From Brachybacterium sp. SGAir0954 (GTDB lineage Bacteria > Actinomycetota > Actinomycetes > Actinomycetales > Dermabacteraceae), in contig NZ_CP027295.1 of the NCBI RefSeq assembly GCF_005490785.1, forward strand, positions 1,984,001 through 2,048,000: a stretch of DNA of 64,000 bases. The letters run 5' to 3'. Made by a program: the position numbers and the translations under genes. How positions within the stretch are numbered: position 1 is the first letter of the stretch; each line of letters opens with the position of its first letter. Under the pieces are notes generated by a model that saw only the letters and a program-made list of their open reading frames with translations, was not told where the DNA came from and did not search any database. Of the stretch, positions 34,491 to 43,149 are shown piece by piece.

Positions 34491-37400
34491 TCAGGAGTGC
34501 AGCGCGCGCTGCACCAGGTCCTCCTGCTCCGCCTTGTGGGCGCTGTTGGAGCCGGTCGCGGGCGAGGCGGAGGCGGGGCGGGCGACCACGCGGAGCGTGC
34601 GGCCCACCTCGACGGGGAAGTTCATCGCCATGTAGGACCAGGAGCCCTGGTTGCTCGGCTCGTCCTGGACCCAGGTGAGCTCAGCATCCGGGTAGGCCCC
34701 GAGCACCTCGACGAGCTCCGCGGTGGGCAGCGGGTAGAGCTGCTCGAGACGGACGATCGCGGTGTCGGTGACACCGTCCTTCTCGCGGCGTGCCACGAGG
34801 TCCCAGTAGACCTTGCCGGAGGTGAGGATCACGCGGCGCACCTGCTGCGGGTCCACGGTCGTGTCGGGCAGGACCGGGCGGAAGCCGCCGCTCGTGAAGT
34901 CCTCGACGGCGCTCACCGCGGCCTTGTTGCGCAGCATCGACTTCGGGGTGAAGACGATGAGCGGCCGGCGCGGCTCGAGCTTCGCCTGGCGGCGCAGCAG
35001 GTGGAAGTAGCTGGCCGGGGTGGACGGCATCGCGACGCGCATGTTGTCCTCCGCGCACAGCTGGAGGAAGCGCTCGATGCGGGCGGAGGAGTGGTCCGGC
35101 CCCTGGCCCTCGTAGCCGTGGGGGAGGAGCATGACCACACCCGAGTTCTGGCCCCACTTCTGCTCCGAGGCCGAGATGAACTCGTCGATGATCGTCTGCG
35201 CGCCGTTGGCGAAGTCGCCGAACTGCGCCTCCCACAGCACCAGGGCGTCCGTGTCCTCGACGGAGTAGCCGTACTCAAAGCCGAGCGCGGCGAACTCCGA
35301 GAGCGAGGAGTCGTAGACGTTGAAGCGGCCCTGGCCCTCGCCGAGGTGGTGCAGCGGGGTCCAGGACTCGCCGTCCGTGTGGTCCATGAGCACGCTGTGG
35401 CGCTGCACGAAGGTGCCGCGTCGGGAGTCCTGCCCGGCGAGACGCACACGGCGCCCCTCGAGGAGCAGCGAGCCGAAGGCGAGCAGCTCGCCGTAGGCCC
35501 AGTCGATCCCGCCCTCGGCGGACATCTGCGTGCGCTTCTTCAGCAGCGAAGCGAGCTTGGGGTGCACGGTGAAGCCCTCGGGCACCTCGGAGTGCGCCTG
35601 CCCGATCCGGGTGATGACCTCGGCGTCGACGGCCGTGTCCTCGTCGCCCGAGGACTCGCCGCCGCGCTGGGCGACGGGCTTCTCGAGCCCCTGCACGGAG
35701 CGCTCGGTCTCGCCCGCACCCGAGCCCGAGTCCTTGCGGGTCGAGGCGAAGGCCTCGTCGAGGTGGTCCTGGAAGTTCTTCACGAGCTTCCCGGTCTCCT
35801 CCTCGGTGAGCTCGCCGCGCTCGATGAGGGAGTCCATGTAGACCTTGCGGGTCGTGGGCTTGTCCCCGATCAGGCTGTACATCTGCGGCTGCGTCATCGA
35901 GGGGTCGTCGCCCTCGTTGTGCCCGCGGCGGCGGTAGCAGACCATGTCGATGACGACGTCGCGGTGGAACTTCTGGCGGTACCGGAAGGCGATCTCCGCG
36001 ACGCGCACGCACGCCTCGGGATCGTCGCCGTTCACATGGAAGATCGGCAGCTGCGTCGACTTCGCGACGTCCGTGGAGTAGTAGGACGAGCGCGAGGAGT
36101 CCGGGAGCGTCGTGAACCCGATCTGGTTGTTGATGACCACGTGGATCGTGCCGCCCGTGCGGTAGCCGCGCAGCTCGGAGAGGTTGAGGGTCTCCGTCAC
36201 GACGCCCTGGCCGGCGAAGGCCGCGTCGCCGTGCACCAGGATCGGCAGCACGGGGAACTCGGTGGGCTTCTCGAGGCGGTCCTGCTTGGCGCGGACGATG
36301 CCCTCGAGCACAGGGTTCACGGCCTCGAGGTGCGAGGGGTTCGCCGCGAGGTACACCTTGGTGGTGGAGCCGTCGACCGCGGTGAAGGTGCCCTCGGTGC
36401 CCAGGTGGTACTTCACGTCGCCGGAGCCCAGGTTCTGCCCGAAGTTGCCCTCGAACTCCTGGAAGATCTGCCCGTAGCTCTTGCCCGCGAGGTTCGAGAG
36501 GACGTTCAGGCGACCGCGGTGGGACATGCCGATGCCCACCTCCTCGATGCCCTCGTGCGCGGAGCCCTCGAGGATCGCGTCGAGCATCGGGATGACCGAC
36601 TCGCCGCCCTCGAGCGAGAAGCGCTTCTGGCCCACGAACTTGGTCTGCAGGAAGGTCTCGAACGCCTCCGCGGCGTTGAGGCGGTCCATGATGTGCGCGA
36701 GCTCCTCCTTGGCGAAGGGGCGTCGCGGCGTCTCCATCTCCCGCTGGAGCCAGGCGCGCTCGTCGGTGTCCGTGATGTGCATGTACTCGATGCCGATGGT
36801 GCGGCAGTACGCATCCCGGAGCACCCCGAGGATGTCGCGCAGCGGCATCTCCTCCTTGCCGCCCAGCCCGCGCGTGGGGAAGGTGCGGTCGAGGTCCCAC
36901 AGCGTGAGGCCGTAGGTCTCGACGTCGAGGTCGGGATGGTGGCGCACGCGGTACTGCAGCGGGTCGGTGTCCGCCATGAGGTGGCCGCGCACGCGGAAGG
37001 AGTGGATGAGGTCCATGACGCGCGCGAGGCGCTCGGACTTCGAGTCCTTGAAGGGGTTGTCCGCGACCCAGCGCACGGGCTTGTAGGGGATCCGCAGCGA
37101 GGCGAAGACCCGGTCGTAGAAGCCGTCCTTGCCCAGGAGCTTGTCGCCGATGGCCTTGAGGAACTCGCCCGAGGCCGCGCCCTGGATGATCCGGTGGTCG
37201 TAGGTCGAGGTCATGGTCATGACCTTCGAGACCGCGAGATCGGCGAGGGTCTGGGGGCTCGCGCCCTGGAACTGCGCCGGGTAGTCCATGGCGCCGACGC
37301 CGACGATGACGCCCTGGCCCTTCATGAGCCGGGGGATCGAGTGGACGGTGCCGATGCCGCCGGGGTTCGTGAGCGACACGGTGGTGCCGGTGAAGTCGTC

Positions 37401-38396
37401 CATCGTGAGCTTGCCCGCGCGGGCCTTCCTCACGACCTCCTCGTAGGCGCGCCAGAAGCCGCGGAAGTCGAAGCGCTGCGCGGCCTTGATGTTGGGGACC
37501 ACGAGGCCGCGGGAGCCGTCCGGGCGGGGCATGTCGATGGCGAGGCCGAAGTTCACGTCCTCGCGGACGAGCATGACGGGCTTGCCCTTCTCGTCGACGT
37601 CGAAGCCGTTGTTGAGGTCGCCGATCTCGGAGACCGCCTCGACCATCGCCCAGCCGATGAGGTGGGTGAAGGACACCTTGCCGGCGCGGTGGCGCTTGAG
37701 GTGGTTGTTGATGACGATGCGGTTGTCGAAGAGCAGCTTGACCGGGACGTCGCGGACCGAGGTCGCGGTGGGGACGGTGAGCGACTCGTCCATATTCCGC
37801 ACGACGGCGGCCGCGGGGCCGCGCAGCTTGGCGACCACGGGCTCGCGCAGCTCCACCGCGGGGATCTGCGCGGTCGTGGTGGGGACCTTCGCGGGGCGGT
37901 CCGAGGTGGTCGAGACGGCGGCGCTCCGCGTCTCCTTCGCGGGCTGGTCGGTCACGGCGGCAGGTTCCTTCGCGGCGGGAGGGGAGTCGGGGGCGGCGTC
38001 CGGGGTGCGGTCCCCGGAGGCGGTGGTGCGGGGGATGCCGGTCCCGGCGGGCTCCGGGGCGGGGACCTGCGCGGCGGGCGCGGGCGCCGCGGCGGGCTCC
38101 TGCTCCGTCACGGGCTCCGCGGGCTCGGTTGCCGGGTCCGGTGCGCTCACCGTCGCGGGCCCGGGGGCATCGTCGCCCTCCTTGCCCGACGTGGGGGCGT
38201 CGGTCGATGCGGATGATGCGGGGGCGGCGGGGGAGTCCTCGGCGGAGCGGGCGAAGTACTCCGCCCAGCTCGGGTCGACGCTCGCGGGATCCTGCTGCCA
38301 CTGCTCGCGGAGCGCGTCCACGAGCCACTGATTGGGTCCGAAGTCCGGGGTCTCCGGAACGGGGGAGGTGTCCGGGCCCTGTGTCGTCTGTGACAC
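34491..38396 (-). CDS. kgd: Multifunctional 2-oxoglutarate decarboxylase/dehydrogenase E1-E2 (Kgd)
   Basis: A 1301-residue TCA cycle enzyme. The N-terminal FGPNQWLVDALREQW segment is the E1 tail, followed by a low-complexity Pro/Ala/Glu linker (about 50-170), an E2-like succinyltransferase domain with DHRIIQGAASGEFL near residue 400, and the ThDP-dependent E1 with HRGRLNVL, GDAAFAGQGVV and the C-terminal pyrimidine-binding HGYEGQGPDHSSARIERFL. This E2-E1 fusion is the actinobacterial form, which works with DlaT and Lpd and is restrained by GarA. I start at GTG 38396 because MSQTTQGP then leads into the conserved N-terminus; an ATG lies 69 nt further up. Confidence 0.92.
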   Translation of the reverse strand: MSQTTQGPDTSPVPETPDFGPNQWLVDALREQWQQDPASVDPSWAEYFARSAEDSPAAPASSASTDAPTSGKEGDDAPGPATVSAPDPATEPAEPVTEQEPAAAPAPAAQVPAPEPAGTGIPRTTASGDRTPDAAPDSPPAAKEPAAVTDQPAKETRSAAVSTTSDRPAKVPTTTAQIPAVELREPVVAKLRGPAAAVVRNMDESLTVPTATSVRDVPVKLLFDNRIVINNHLKRHRAGKVSFTHLIGWAMVEAVSEIGDLNNGFDVDEKGKPVMLVREDVNFGLAIDMPRPDGSRGLVVPNIKAAQRFDFRGFWRAYEEVVRKARAGKLTMDDFTGTTVSLTNPGGIGTVHSIPRLMKGQGVIVGVGAMDYPAQFQGASPQTLADLAVSKVMTMTSTYDHRIIQGAASGEFLKAIGDKLLGKDGFYDRVFASLRIPYKPVRWVADNPFKDSKSERLARVMDLIHSFRVRGHLMADTDPLQYRVRHHPDLDVETYGLTLWDLDRTFPTRGLGGKEEMPLRDILGVLRDAYCRTIGIEYMHITDTDERAWLQREMETPRRPFAKEELAHIMDRLNAAEAFETFLQTKFVGQKRFSLEGGESVIPMLDAILEGSAHEGIEEVGIGMSHRGRLNVLSNLAGKSYGQIFQEFEGNFGQNLGSGDVKYHLGTEGTFTAVDGSTTKVYLAANPSHLEAVNPVLEGIVRAKQDRLEKPTEFPVLPILVHGDAAFAGQGVVTETLNLSELRGYRTGGTIHVVINNQIGFTTLPDSSRSSYYSTDVAKSTQLPIFHVNGDDPEACVRVAEIAFRYRQKFHRDVVIDMVCYRRRGHNEGDDPSMTQPQMYSLIGDKPTTRKVYMDSLIERGELTEEETGKLVKNFQDHLDEAFASTRKDSGSGAGETERSVQGLEKPVAQRGGESSGDEDTAVDAEVITRIGQAHSEVPEGFTVHPKLASLLKKRTQMSAEGGIDWAYGELLAFGSLLLEGRRVRLAGQDSRRGTFVQRHSVLMDHTDGESWTPLHHLGEGQGRFNVYDSSLSEFAALGFEYGYSVEDTDALVLWEAQFGDFANGAQTIIDEFISASEQKWGQNSGVVMLLPHGYEGQGPDHSSARIERFLQLCAEDNMRVAMPSTPASYFHLLRRQAKLEPRRPLIVFTPKSMLRNKAAVSAVEDFTSGGFRPVLPDTTVDPQQVRRVILTSGKVYWDLVARREKDGVTDTAIVRLEQLYPLPTAELVEVLGAYPDAELTWVQDEPSNQGSWSYMAMNFPVEVGRTLRVVARPASASPATGSNSAHKAEQEDLVQRALHS

Positions 38397-38540
38397 TCTG
38401 AGATCGCCAGCCTTCTCACGGTCGGGTGATGCGGATGGCACCACCCTAACGGAGGCGGGGAGCACCGACGTCGCTTGTGCGCAGGTCCTTCACAGACAGG
38501 GCCGTCCAGGTGGGAGAGGTCACCCCGCGCCGGGTGGTCG

Positions 38541-38594
38541 GAGGCCTCCCGCGGCCCGTGCACCGGACCGCGCGGGGCTCCTCCGGGAGGCCTC
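38541..38594 (-). terminator. Possible terminator hairpin at the end of the histidine kinase gene
   Basis: GAGGCCTCCCG (38541-38551) pairs with CGGGAGGCCTC (38584-38594), with a nested CCGCG/CGCGG pairing in between. It overlaps the kinase stop codon by 2 nt and precedes nothing else on that strand before the kgd start region. Confidence 0.4.
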
Positions 38595-39687
38595 AGCGGA
38601 GGGACGGCGGCTCCTGCGGGAGCGTCACCCGGATGAGGGAGGAGCGCCCCGAGCGCGCCTGCTCGGTGCGGGGGTCGTCGAGGACCTCGATGCTGCCGCC
38701 GTGCAGCCCCACGGCCCAGCGGGCGATCGCGAGCCCCAGCCCGGTGCCGCCCGAGGAGTCCGGTGCACCGCCGCGCTGGAAGCGCTCGAAGACGCGGGAG
38801 CGGTCCTCGCGGGCGATCCCGGGCCCCTCGTCGTGCACGTCGATGCTCACGGTGCCGCGCGCAGCGTCGCCGCGCGCCATGATCCGGATCCGCCCGCGCG
38901 CGGGGGAATGGCGGGCCGCGTTGTCGAGCAGGTTGTGGATGACCTGGTGCAGGCGCGCGGCGTCGGCCGTGACGGCGAGGTCCGGCGGCTCGACCTCGAC
39001 GATCCAGCGGACGTCCCGCTGGCCGGCGGCGAGATCGGCCGCGTCCGCGACCTCGTGGAGGAAGGGGGTGAGCTCGACCCTCTCGAGGTCCAGCTCGACC
39101 ACCCCGGCGTCCAGGCGGGAGAGGTCCAGCAGATGGTCGACGAGGAGGGAGAGCCGCTCCGTCTCCCCGAGGGCGACCTCGAGCGCGGCGGGATCGGGCT
39201 CGGTGACGCCGTCCACGAGGTTCTCGAGCTGCGCCCGCAGGCCGGCGACCGGTGTGCGCAGCTCGTGGGACACGTTCGCGACGAGGTCGCGGCGCAGCTG
39301 ATCGGTGTGCTCGAGCTCGGCGGCCATCGTCGAGAAGGCCGCCGCGAGCTCGCCCACCTCGTCGCGGCTGCTCGCACGGATCCGCTGGGAGTAGTCGCCC
39401 CGGGACATGGCCACCGCGGCACGGGTCATCTCCCGCAGCGGCGAGGTCATGCCGCGGGCGAGCAGCTGCGTGACGACGAGCGCGAGGACCACGACGATCG
39501 GGATCGTCAGCAGCGGCTGCAGGCCCGCGTAGAAGCCGGCCCAGGCGAGCAGCGAGGCGACCGTGACGACGACCGCCACGAGCACGCCGAGCTTGACCTT
39601 GAAGGAGCTCACACGGTCCAGGGGACGCACGTCGAAGCGCTCCTCGACGCGGTGCAGGGCGGTGGCCCGGCGCTCGGCCGGGATCAC
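38593..39687 (-). CDS. Two-component sensor histidine kinase
   Basis: A 364-residue kinase. Two close transmembrane segments lie at about 25-65 with little extracytoplasmic sequence between them, then HAMP (about 65-118), the H-box ANVSHELRTPVAG with the phospho-His, N-box HNLLDNAARHS, DEGPGIA (G1) and GGTGLGLAIA (G2). The short input region suggests it senses a signal in or near the membrane. GTG start at 39687 overlaps the response regulator stop by 4 nt. Confidence 0.9.
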   Translation of the reverse strand: MIPAERRATALHRVEERFDVRPLDRVSSFKVKLGVLVAVVVTVASLLAWAGFYAGLQPLLTIPIVVVLALVVTQLLARGMTSPLREMTRAAVAMSRGDYSQRIRASSRDEVGELAAAFSTMAAELEHTDQLRRDLVANVSHELRTPVAGLRAQLENLVDGVTEPDPAALEVALGETERLSLLVDHLLDLSRLDAGVVELDLERVELTPFLHEVADAADLAAGQRDVRWIVEVEPPDLAVTADAARLHQVIHNLLDNAARHSPARGRIRIMARGDAARGTVSIDVHDEGPGIAREDRSRVFERFQRGGAPDSSGGTGLGLAIARWAVGLHGGSIEVLDDPRTEQARSGRSSLIRVTLPQEPPSLR

Positions 39688-40550
39688 GGTGCGGTGGAGG
39701 GTCCGGAGGGATCCCGGGGCTGCTCGAGGTCGGGGATGCCCGTGCCGGTGCCCGCGTCGGCGGGGAGGCCGCTCCCGCCGCCCTCGCCGCCGTCGGCGTC
39801 CTCCGGGGCCTCGAGTGCGTAGCCCACGCCGTGCACCGTGCGCACGAGGTCCGCGCCGAGCTTGCGGCGCAGCGCCTTGACGTGGGAGTCGACGGTGCGG
39901 GTGCCCGTCGCGTCGACCCAGTCCCAGACGTCGGCAAGGAGCTGCTCGCGCGTGAGCACGGTCCCGGGCGCCGTCGCGAGGCACAGCAGGAGGTCGAACT
40001 CCGTGGGGGTGAGGTGCGCCGGGACCCCGGCGCGCATGACACGGCGCCCGGCCCGGTCGATGACGAGGTCGCCGATCTGGAGGGCGAGCTGCGGCTCGGC
40101 GGGTGAGCCGCCCGCAGGGGCCGGGGCGGGCGCGCGGCGCACCCGGCGCAGCAGAGCCTTGAGCCGGGCGACCAGCTCGCGCATCGAGAACGGCTTGGTC
40201 ATGTAGTCGTCGGCGCCGACGCCGAGCCCTACGAGCATGTCCGTCTCGTCGTCGCGGGCGGTGAGCATGAGGACGGGGACCGGGTCCGCGGCCTGGATCC
40301 GGCGGCACACCTCGAGCCCGTCGAAGCCGGGGAGCATGACGTCGAGGACCACCAGGTCCGGGTGGACCTCGAGCACCGTGCGCACCCCCGAGGGGCCGTC
40401 CGGTGCGGTCGTCACCTCCCAGCCCTCCGCGGTGAGACGGTCCGCGATCGCGCGCGTGATCGTCGGCTCGTCCTCGACGACCACCACGCGCACGGGGTCC
40501 GCGCCGGGGGCCGAGGAGCTGCTGGGGGCAGGGAGATCCGGGGTCGGCAT
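39684..40550 (-). CDS. OmpR/PhoB-family response regulator
   Basis: A 288-residue regulator. The receiver domain (about 20-135) has VVVEDEP, phospho-acceptor Asp in VVLDVMLPGFDG, LMLTARD and MTKPF. A winged-helix DNA-binding domain follows (about 155-245; LTPTEFDLLLCLA, VDSHVKALRRKLG, VRTVHGVGY). The last ~35 residues are a Gly/Asp/Glu-rich tail. The start is ATG 40550. It precedes and overlaps the sensor kinase. Confidence 0.92.
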   Translation of the reverse strand: MPTPDLPAPSSSSAPGADPVRVVVVEDEPTITRAIADRLTAEGWEVTTAPDGPSGVRTVLEVHPDLVVLDVMLPGFDGLEVCRRIQAADPVPVLMLTARDDETDMLVGLGVGADDYMTKPFSMRELVARLKALLRRVRRAPAPAPAGGSPAEPQLALQIGDLVIDRAGRRVMRAGVPAHLTPTEFDLLLCLATAPGTVLTREQLLADVWDWVDATGTRTVDSHVKALRRKLGADLVRTVHGVGYALEAPEDADGGEGGGSGLPADAGTGTGIPDLEQPRDPSGPSTAP

Positions 40551-40832
40551 GGCGTCACTGTAGACCGCGGCCCGGGACACGTCCTGGGTGTCGGACGGTC
40601 GCGGGAGTGGTGTCCGGGTATCGGGAGGGTCGGCTCGCGGGGCGGCACGTCAAGAGCCCTTCCCCCTTTTCACCAAGACCGCAAAAAGTCGGCAAAGGCC
40701 GCTGGCCCGGGCTCGAACCCCTCCGTGCGGGCCCCTAGGTTGGTACGCGTTGTTCGGAGACGCTCCTTCCCCCCAGTCCGGCGTCGATCTCGGACCGATG
40801 CCCAGAACTGACGTAGGAAGCAGGCTGATCTC

Positions 40833-41684
40833 TTGGCGAATCATCGCGCCACCGGGCGGGCGAACGTCCGCAAAAGCCGGGTCACCGGCGGCACCCACCG
40901 CGACTCCACGCTGACCGCCGGAGTCGTCAAGGTCGGGGTGCTCGGAGCGCTCGCCACGGCGACCATCGCCGCCCCTCTCGCCGCTGCCGCCGCCGGGGTG
41001 GACGAGTCCCAGGCCGTCGCCGAGGTCGCGACCCCGGCCTCGGACGCCGTCCCCGCCCTCGCGGAGTCCGCCACCGCCCCCGTCGCGCTGCCCGTCGCCG
41101 ACGTCGCCTCCGCGACCGCGACCCGGGGCGGCGACGCCGCGGACCGCAGCCAGGAGCGCACCTCCACGGACAGCGCGGACGTCGCCGACGACGCGGCCGC
41201 CGTGGACCCGGCGACCGCCTCGACGGGCATCGAGGTCGAGGCCCCCGCCCCCGAGATCGTCGACGAGGCCACCGGCGAGGAGCTCACCGCGAGCGCCGAG
41301 GGCTTCATCCGCCCCGTGAGCGGCCCCATCACCTCGGGCTACGGCTACCGCATCCACCCCGTGCTCGGCTACGGCAAGGGACACGACGGCGTGGACTTCG
41401 GCTCCGCGTGCGGCACCCCGGTCCACGCCTCCGCGGCGGGCACCGTCGTCGCCGTCGAGAACCACCCCGCCTCCGGCAACCGGGTGAAGATCGATCACGG
41501 CGACGGCGTCGTCACCGGCTACTACCACCTGCAGGGCTTCAACACCGAGGTGGGCGCGAAGGTCGAGCAGGGCGACGTCATCGGCTACGTCGGCTCCACC
41601 GGCCGCTCCACCGGCTGCCACCTCCACTTCGCGAAGATGGACGAGTCCGGCACCTACTCCGACCCGATGGCGCTGCTGAGGTGA
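40833..41684 (+). CDS. Secreted M23 (LytM-type) peptidoglycan endopeptidase
   Basis: A 283-residue cell-wall hydrolase. A basic N-terminus leads to a hydrophobic segment (about 31-55, a signal peptide or anchor), an acidic Ala/Thr-rich linker and a C-terminal M23 domain (about 165-283). Its zinc ligands are visible in HDGVD (HxxxD) and GCHLHF (HxH). The start is a TTG at 40833 with GGAAG upstream. The 282-bp gap to the divergent response regulator holds no gene. Its stop overlaps the tsaD start (GTGA). Confidence 0.88.
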   Translation: MANHRATGRANVRKSRVTGGTHRDSTLTAGVVKVGVLGALATATIAAPLAAAAAGVDESQAVAEVATPASDAVPALAESATAPVALPVADVASATATRGGDAADRSQERTSTDSADVADDAAAVDPATASTGIEVEAPAPEIVDEATGEELTASAEGFIRPVSGPITSGYGYRIHPVLGYGKGHDGVDFGSACGTPVHASAAGTVVAVENHPASGNRVKIDHGDGVVTGYYHLQGFNTEVGAKVEQGDVIGYVGSTGRSTGCHLHFAKMDESGTYSDPMALLR

Positions 41685-42733
41685 CGCGCACCCCCGTCGT
41701 CCTCGGCGTCGAGTCCTCGTGCGACGAGACCGGCTTCGGGATAGTCTCCGAGGGGGTCCTGCTGGGCCAGGGCCTCGCCTCGAGCGCGGCCCAGCACGCC
41801 GACTTCGGCGGCGTGGTCCCCGAGATCGCCGCCCGCGCCCACCTCGACGCGGCGGTGCCGACCCTCCGCCTGGCCCTCGCCGACGCCGGCGTCGAGCTCG
41901 GCGACATCACGCACGTCGCCGCCACCTCCGGTCCCGGCCTCGCCACCGCCGTCCACGTGGGCCTCGCCGCGGCGAAGTCCGTGGCCTGGTCGCTCGACGT
42001 CCCGCTCTACGGCGTGCACCACCTCGCCGGCCACGCGGCCGCGGACACCCTCGAGCACGGCCCGCTGCCGGAGCGCTCGATCGTCCTCATCGTCTCCGGC
42101 GGGCACACCTCGATCCTCGCCGTCGGCGACCTCGTGCGCGACCCGATCGAGCACCTCGGCGACACCCTCGACGACGCGGCCGGCGAGGCCTTCGACAAGG
42201 TCTCCCGCCTCCTGGGCCTCGGCTACCCCGGTGGCCCCGCGATCTCCCGCGCCGCGGCGGGCGGCGACCCCACCGCCTTCTCCTTCCCGCGCGCCATGCT
42301 GCGCCAGGGCGATGCGCCCTACACCTTCTCCTTCTCCGGGCTCAAGACCGCCGTCGCCCGCACCGTCGAGACCATCGAGCGCGCCGGCGAGGCCGTGCCC
42401 GTGGCCGACGTGGCCGCGAGCTTCGAGCAGGCCGTCGTCGACGTGCTCGTCACGAAGGCCGTGCGCGCCGTGCGCGACCGGGGCCTGGACACGCTCGTCA
42501 TCGTGGGCGGCGTCGCCGCGAACGCCCGGCTGCGCGAGGCGGCGCGGCAGCGCTGCGAGTCCCTCGGCATCACGCTGCGGATCCCGCCGATCCGCCTGTG
42601 CACCGACAACGGCGCGATGATCGCTGCGATCGGGGACCTGCTCGTGCGCTCCGGCGCGGAGCCGAGCGGCCTCGGCATCCCCGCGGATCCCTCCGCCGTC
42701 CTCCACGGGGCCCAGCTGCCGCTCCTGCGATGA
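41681..42733 (+). CDS. tsaD: tRNA N6-adenosine threonylcarbamoyltransferase TsaD
   Basis: A 350-residue enzyme forming t6A37 on ANN-decoding tRNAs. GVESSCDETG starts the ASKHA fold, HHLAGHAA holds the iron-binding His pair, and VSGGHTSI, GEAFDKVSRLLGLGYPGGP and VVGGVAAN follow. GTG start at 41681, 4-nt overlap with the M23 gene. It is not next to tsaB/tsaE here, which are more usual neighbours. Confidence 0.95.
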   Translation: MTRTPVVLGVESSCDETGFGIVSEGVLLGQGLASSAAQHADFGGVVPEIAARAHLDAAVPTLRLALADAGVELGDITHVAATSGPGLATAVHVGLAAAKSVAWSLDVPLYGVHHLAGHAAADTLEHGPLPERSIVLIVSGGHTSILAVGDLVRDPIEHLGDTLDDAAGEAFDKVSRLLGLGYPGGPAISRAAAGGDPTAFSFPRAMLRQGDAPYTFSFSGLKTAVARTVETIERAGEAVPVADVAASFEQAVVDVLVTKAVRAVRDRGLDTLVIVGGVAANARLREAARQRCESLGITLRIPPIRLCTDNGAMIAAIGDLLVRSGAEPSGLGIPADPSAVLHGAQLPLLR

Positions 42734-42811
42734 GGCCTGCCTCACTCCCGCGGCCCTGCAGGGCCCGCGCGGTCCGCTCGGGCCGCACGGCTTGCTAGGA
42801 TGCCGAAGTCG

Positions 42812-42884
42812 GCCCGCGTAGCTCAGTGGATAGAGCGTCTGCCTCCGGAGCAGAAGGTCGTAGGTTCGAATCCTGTCGCGGGCA
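42812..42884 (+). tRNA. tRNA-Arg (anticodon CCG)
   Basis: Acceptor GCCCGCG pairs with CGCGGGC, anticodon stem TCTGC/GCAGA with loop CTCCGGA gives CCG, T-arm GTAGG-TTCGAAT-CCTGT (last pair a G-T wobble), discriminator A. CCA is not encoded. Confidence 0.95.
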
Positions 42885-42889
42885 CCCCT

Positions 42890-42928
42890 GACCCCGTCCG
42901 CCGGCCCACGTGGCCGGAGGGCGGGGTC
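42890..42928 (+). terminator. Terminator hairpin after tRNA-Arg(CCG)
   Basis: A 17-bp stem with one mismatch and one G-T pair (42890-42906 with 42912-42928) starts 6 nt after the tRNA. Confidence 0.7.
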
Positions 42929-43149
42929 CTCTGGTCCCCGGGCGCCCGCCCCTCCGCCGGACCGGTCGGGCGGCGGCGCCCCCCCGGAGGCGATCCGCGT
43001 CGACGTGATCACCCCCGTCCTCACGGCGGTGAACGTCTCCTCAGGGGGCAGGCGTGACCCCGACGCGGAGGATCCCGCCACCGGGACCTGCTTTAGGGTG
43101 GGCGCGGCGCCCCTCCCCGGCGCCCCCCTGACCGCACCCTGGAGGCCCC

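Noticed and set aside
33891-38216. 1441-codon plus-strand frame
   Set aside because: Antisense shadow of kgd and the GDEL gene; no motif, unnatural Val/Leu/Arg/His/Asp composition.
40700-40735. T-arm-like GGTTCGAGCCCGGG on the minus strand, possible tRNA or tmRNA fragment
   Set aside because: No acceptor, D-arm or anticodon arm can be built around it, and no tmRNA tag frame is present.
40640-40832. Possible c-di-AMP (ydaO) riboswitch before the M23 peptidase gene
   Set aside because: Such riboswitches often precede actinobacterial wall hydrolases, but the conserved blocks of that RNA are not recognisable here by eye.
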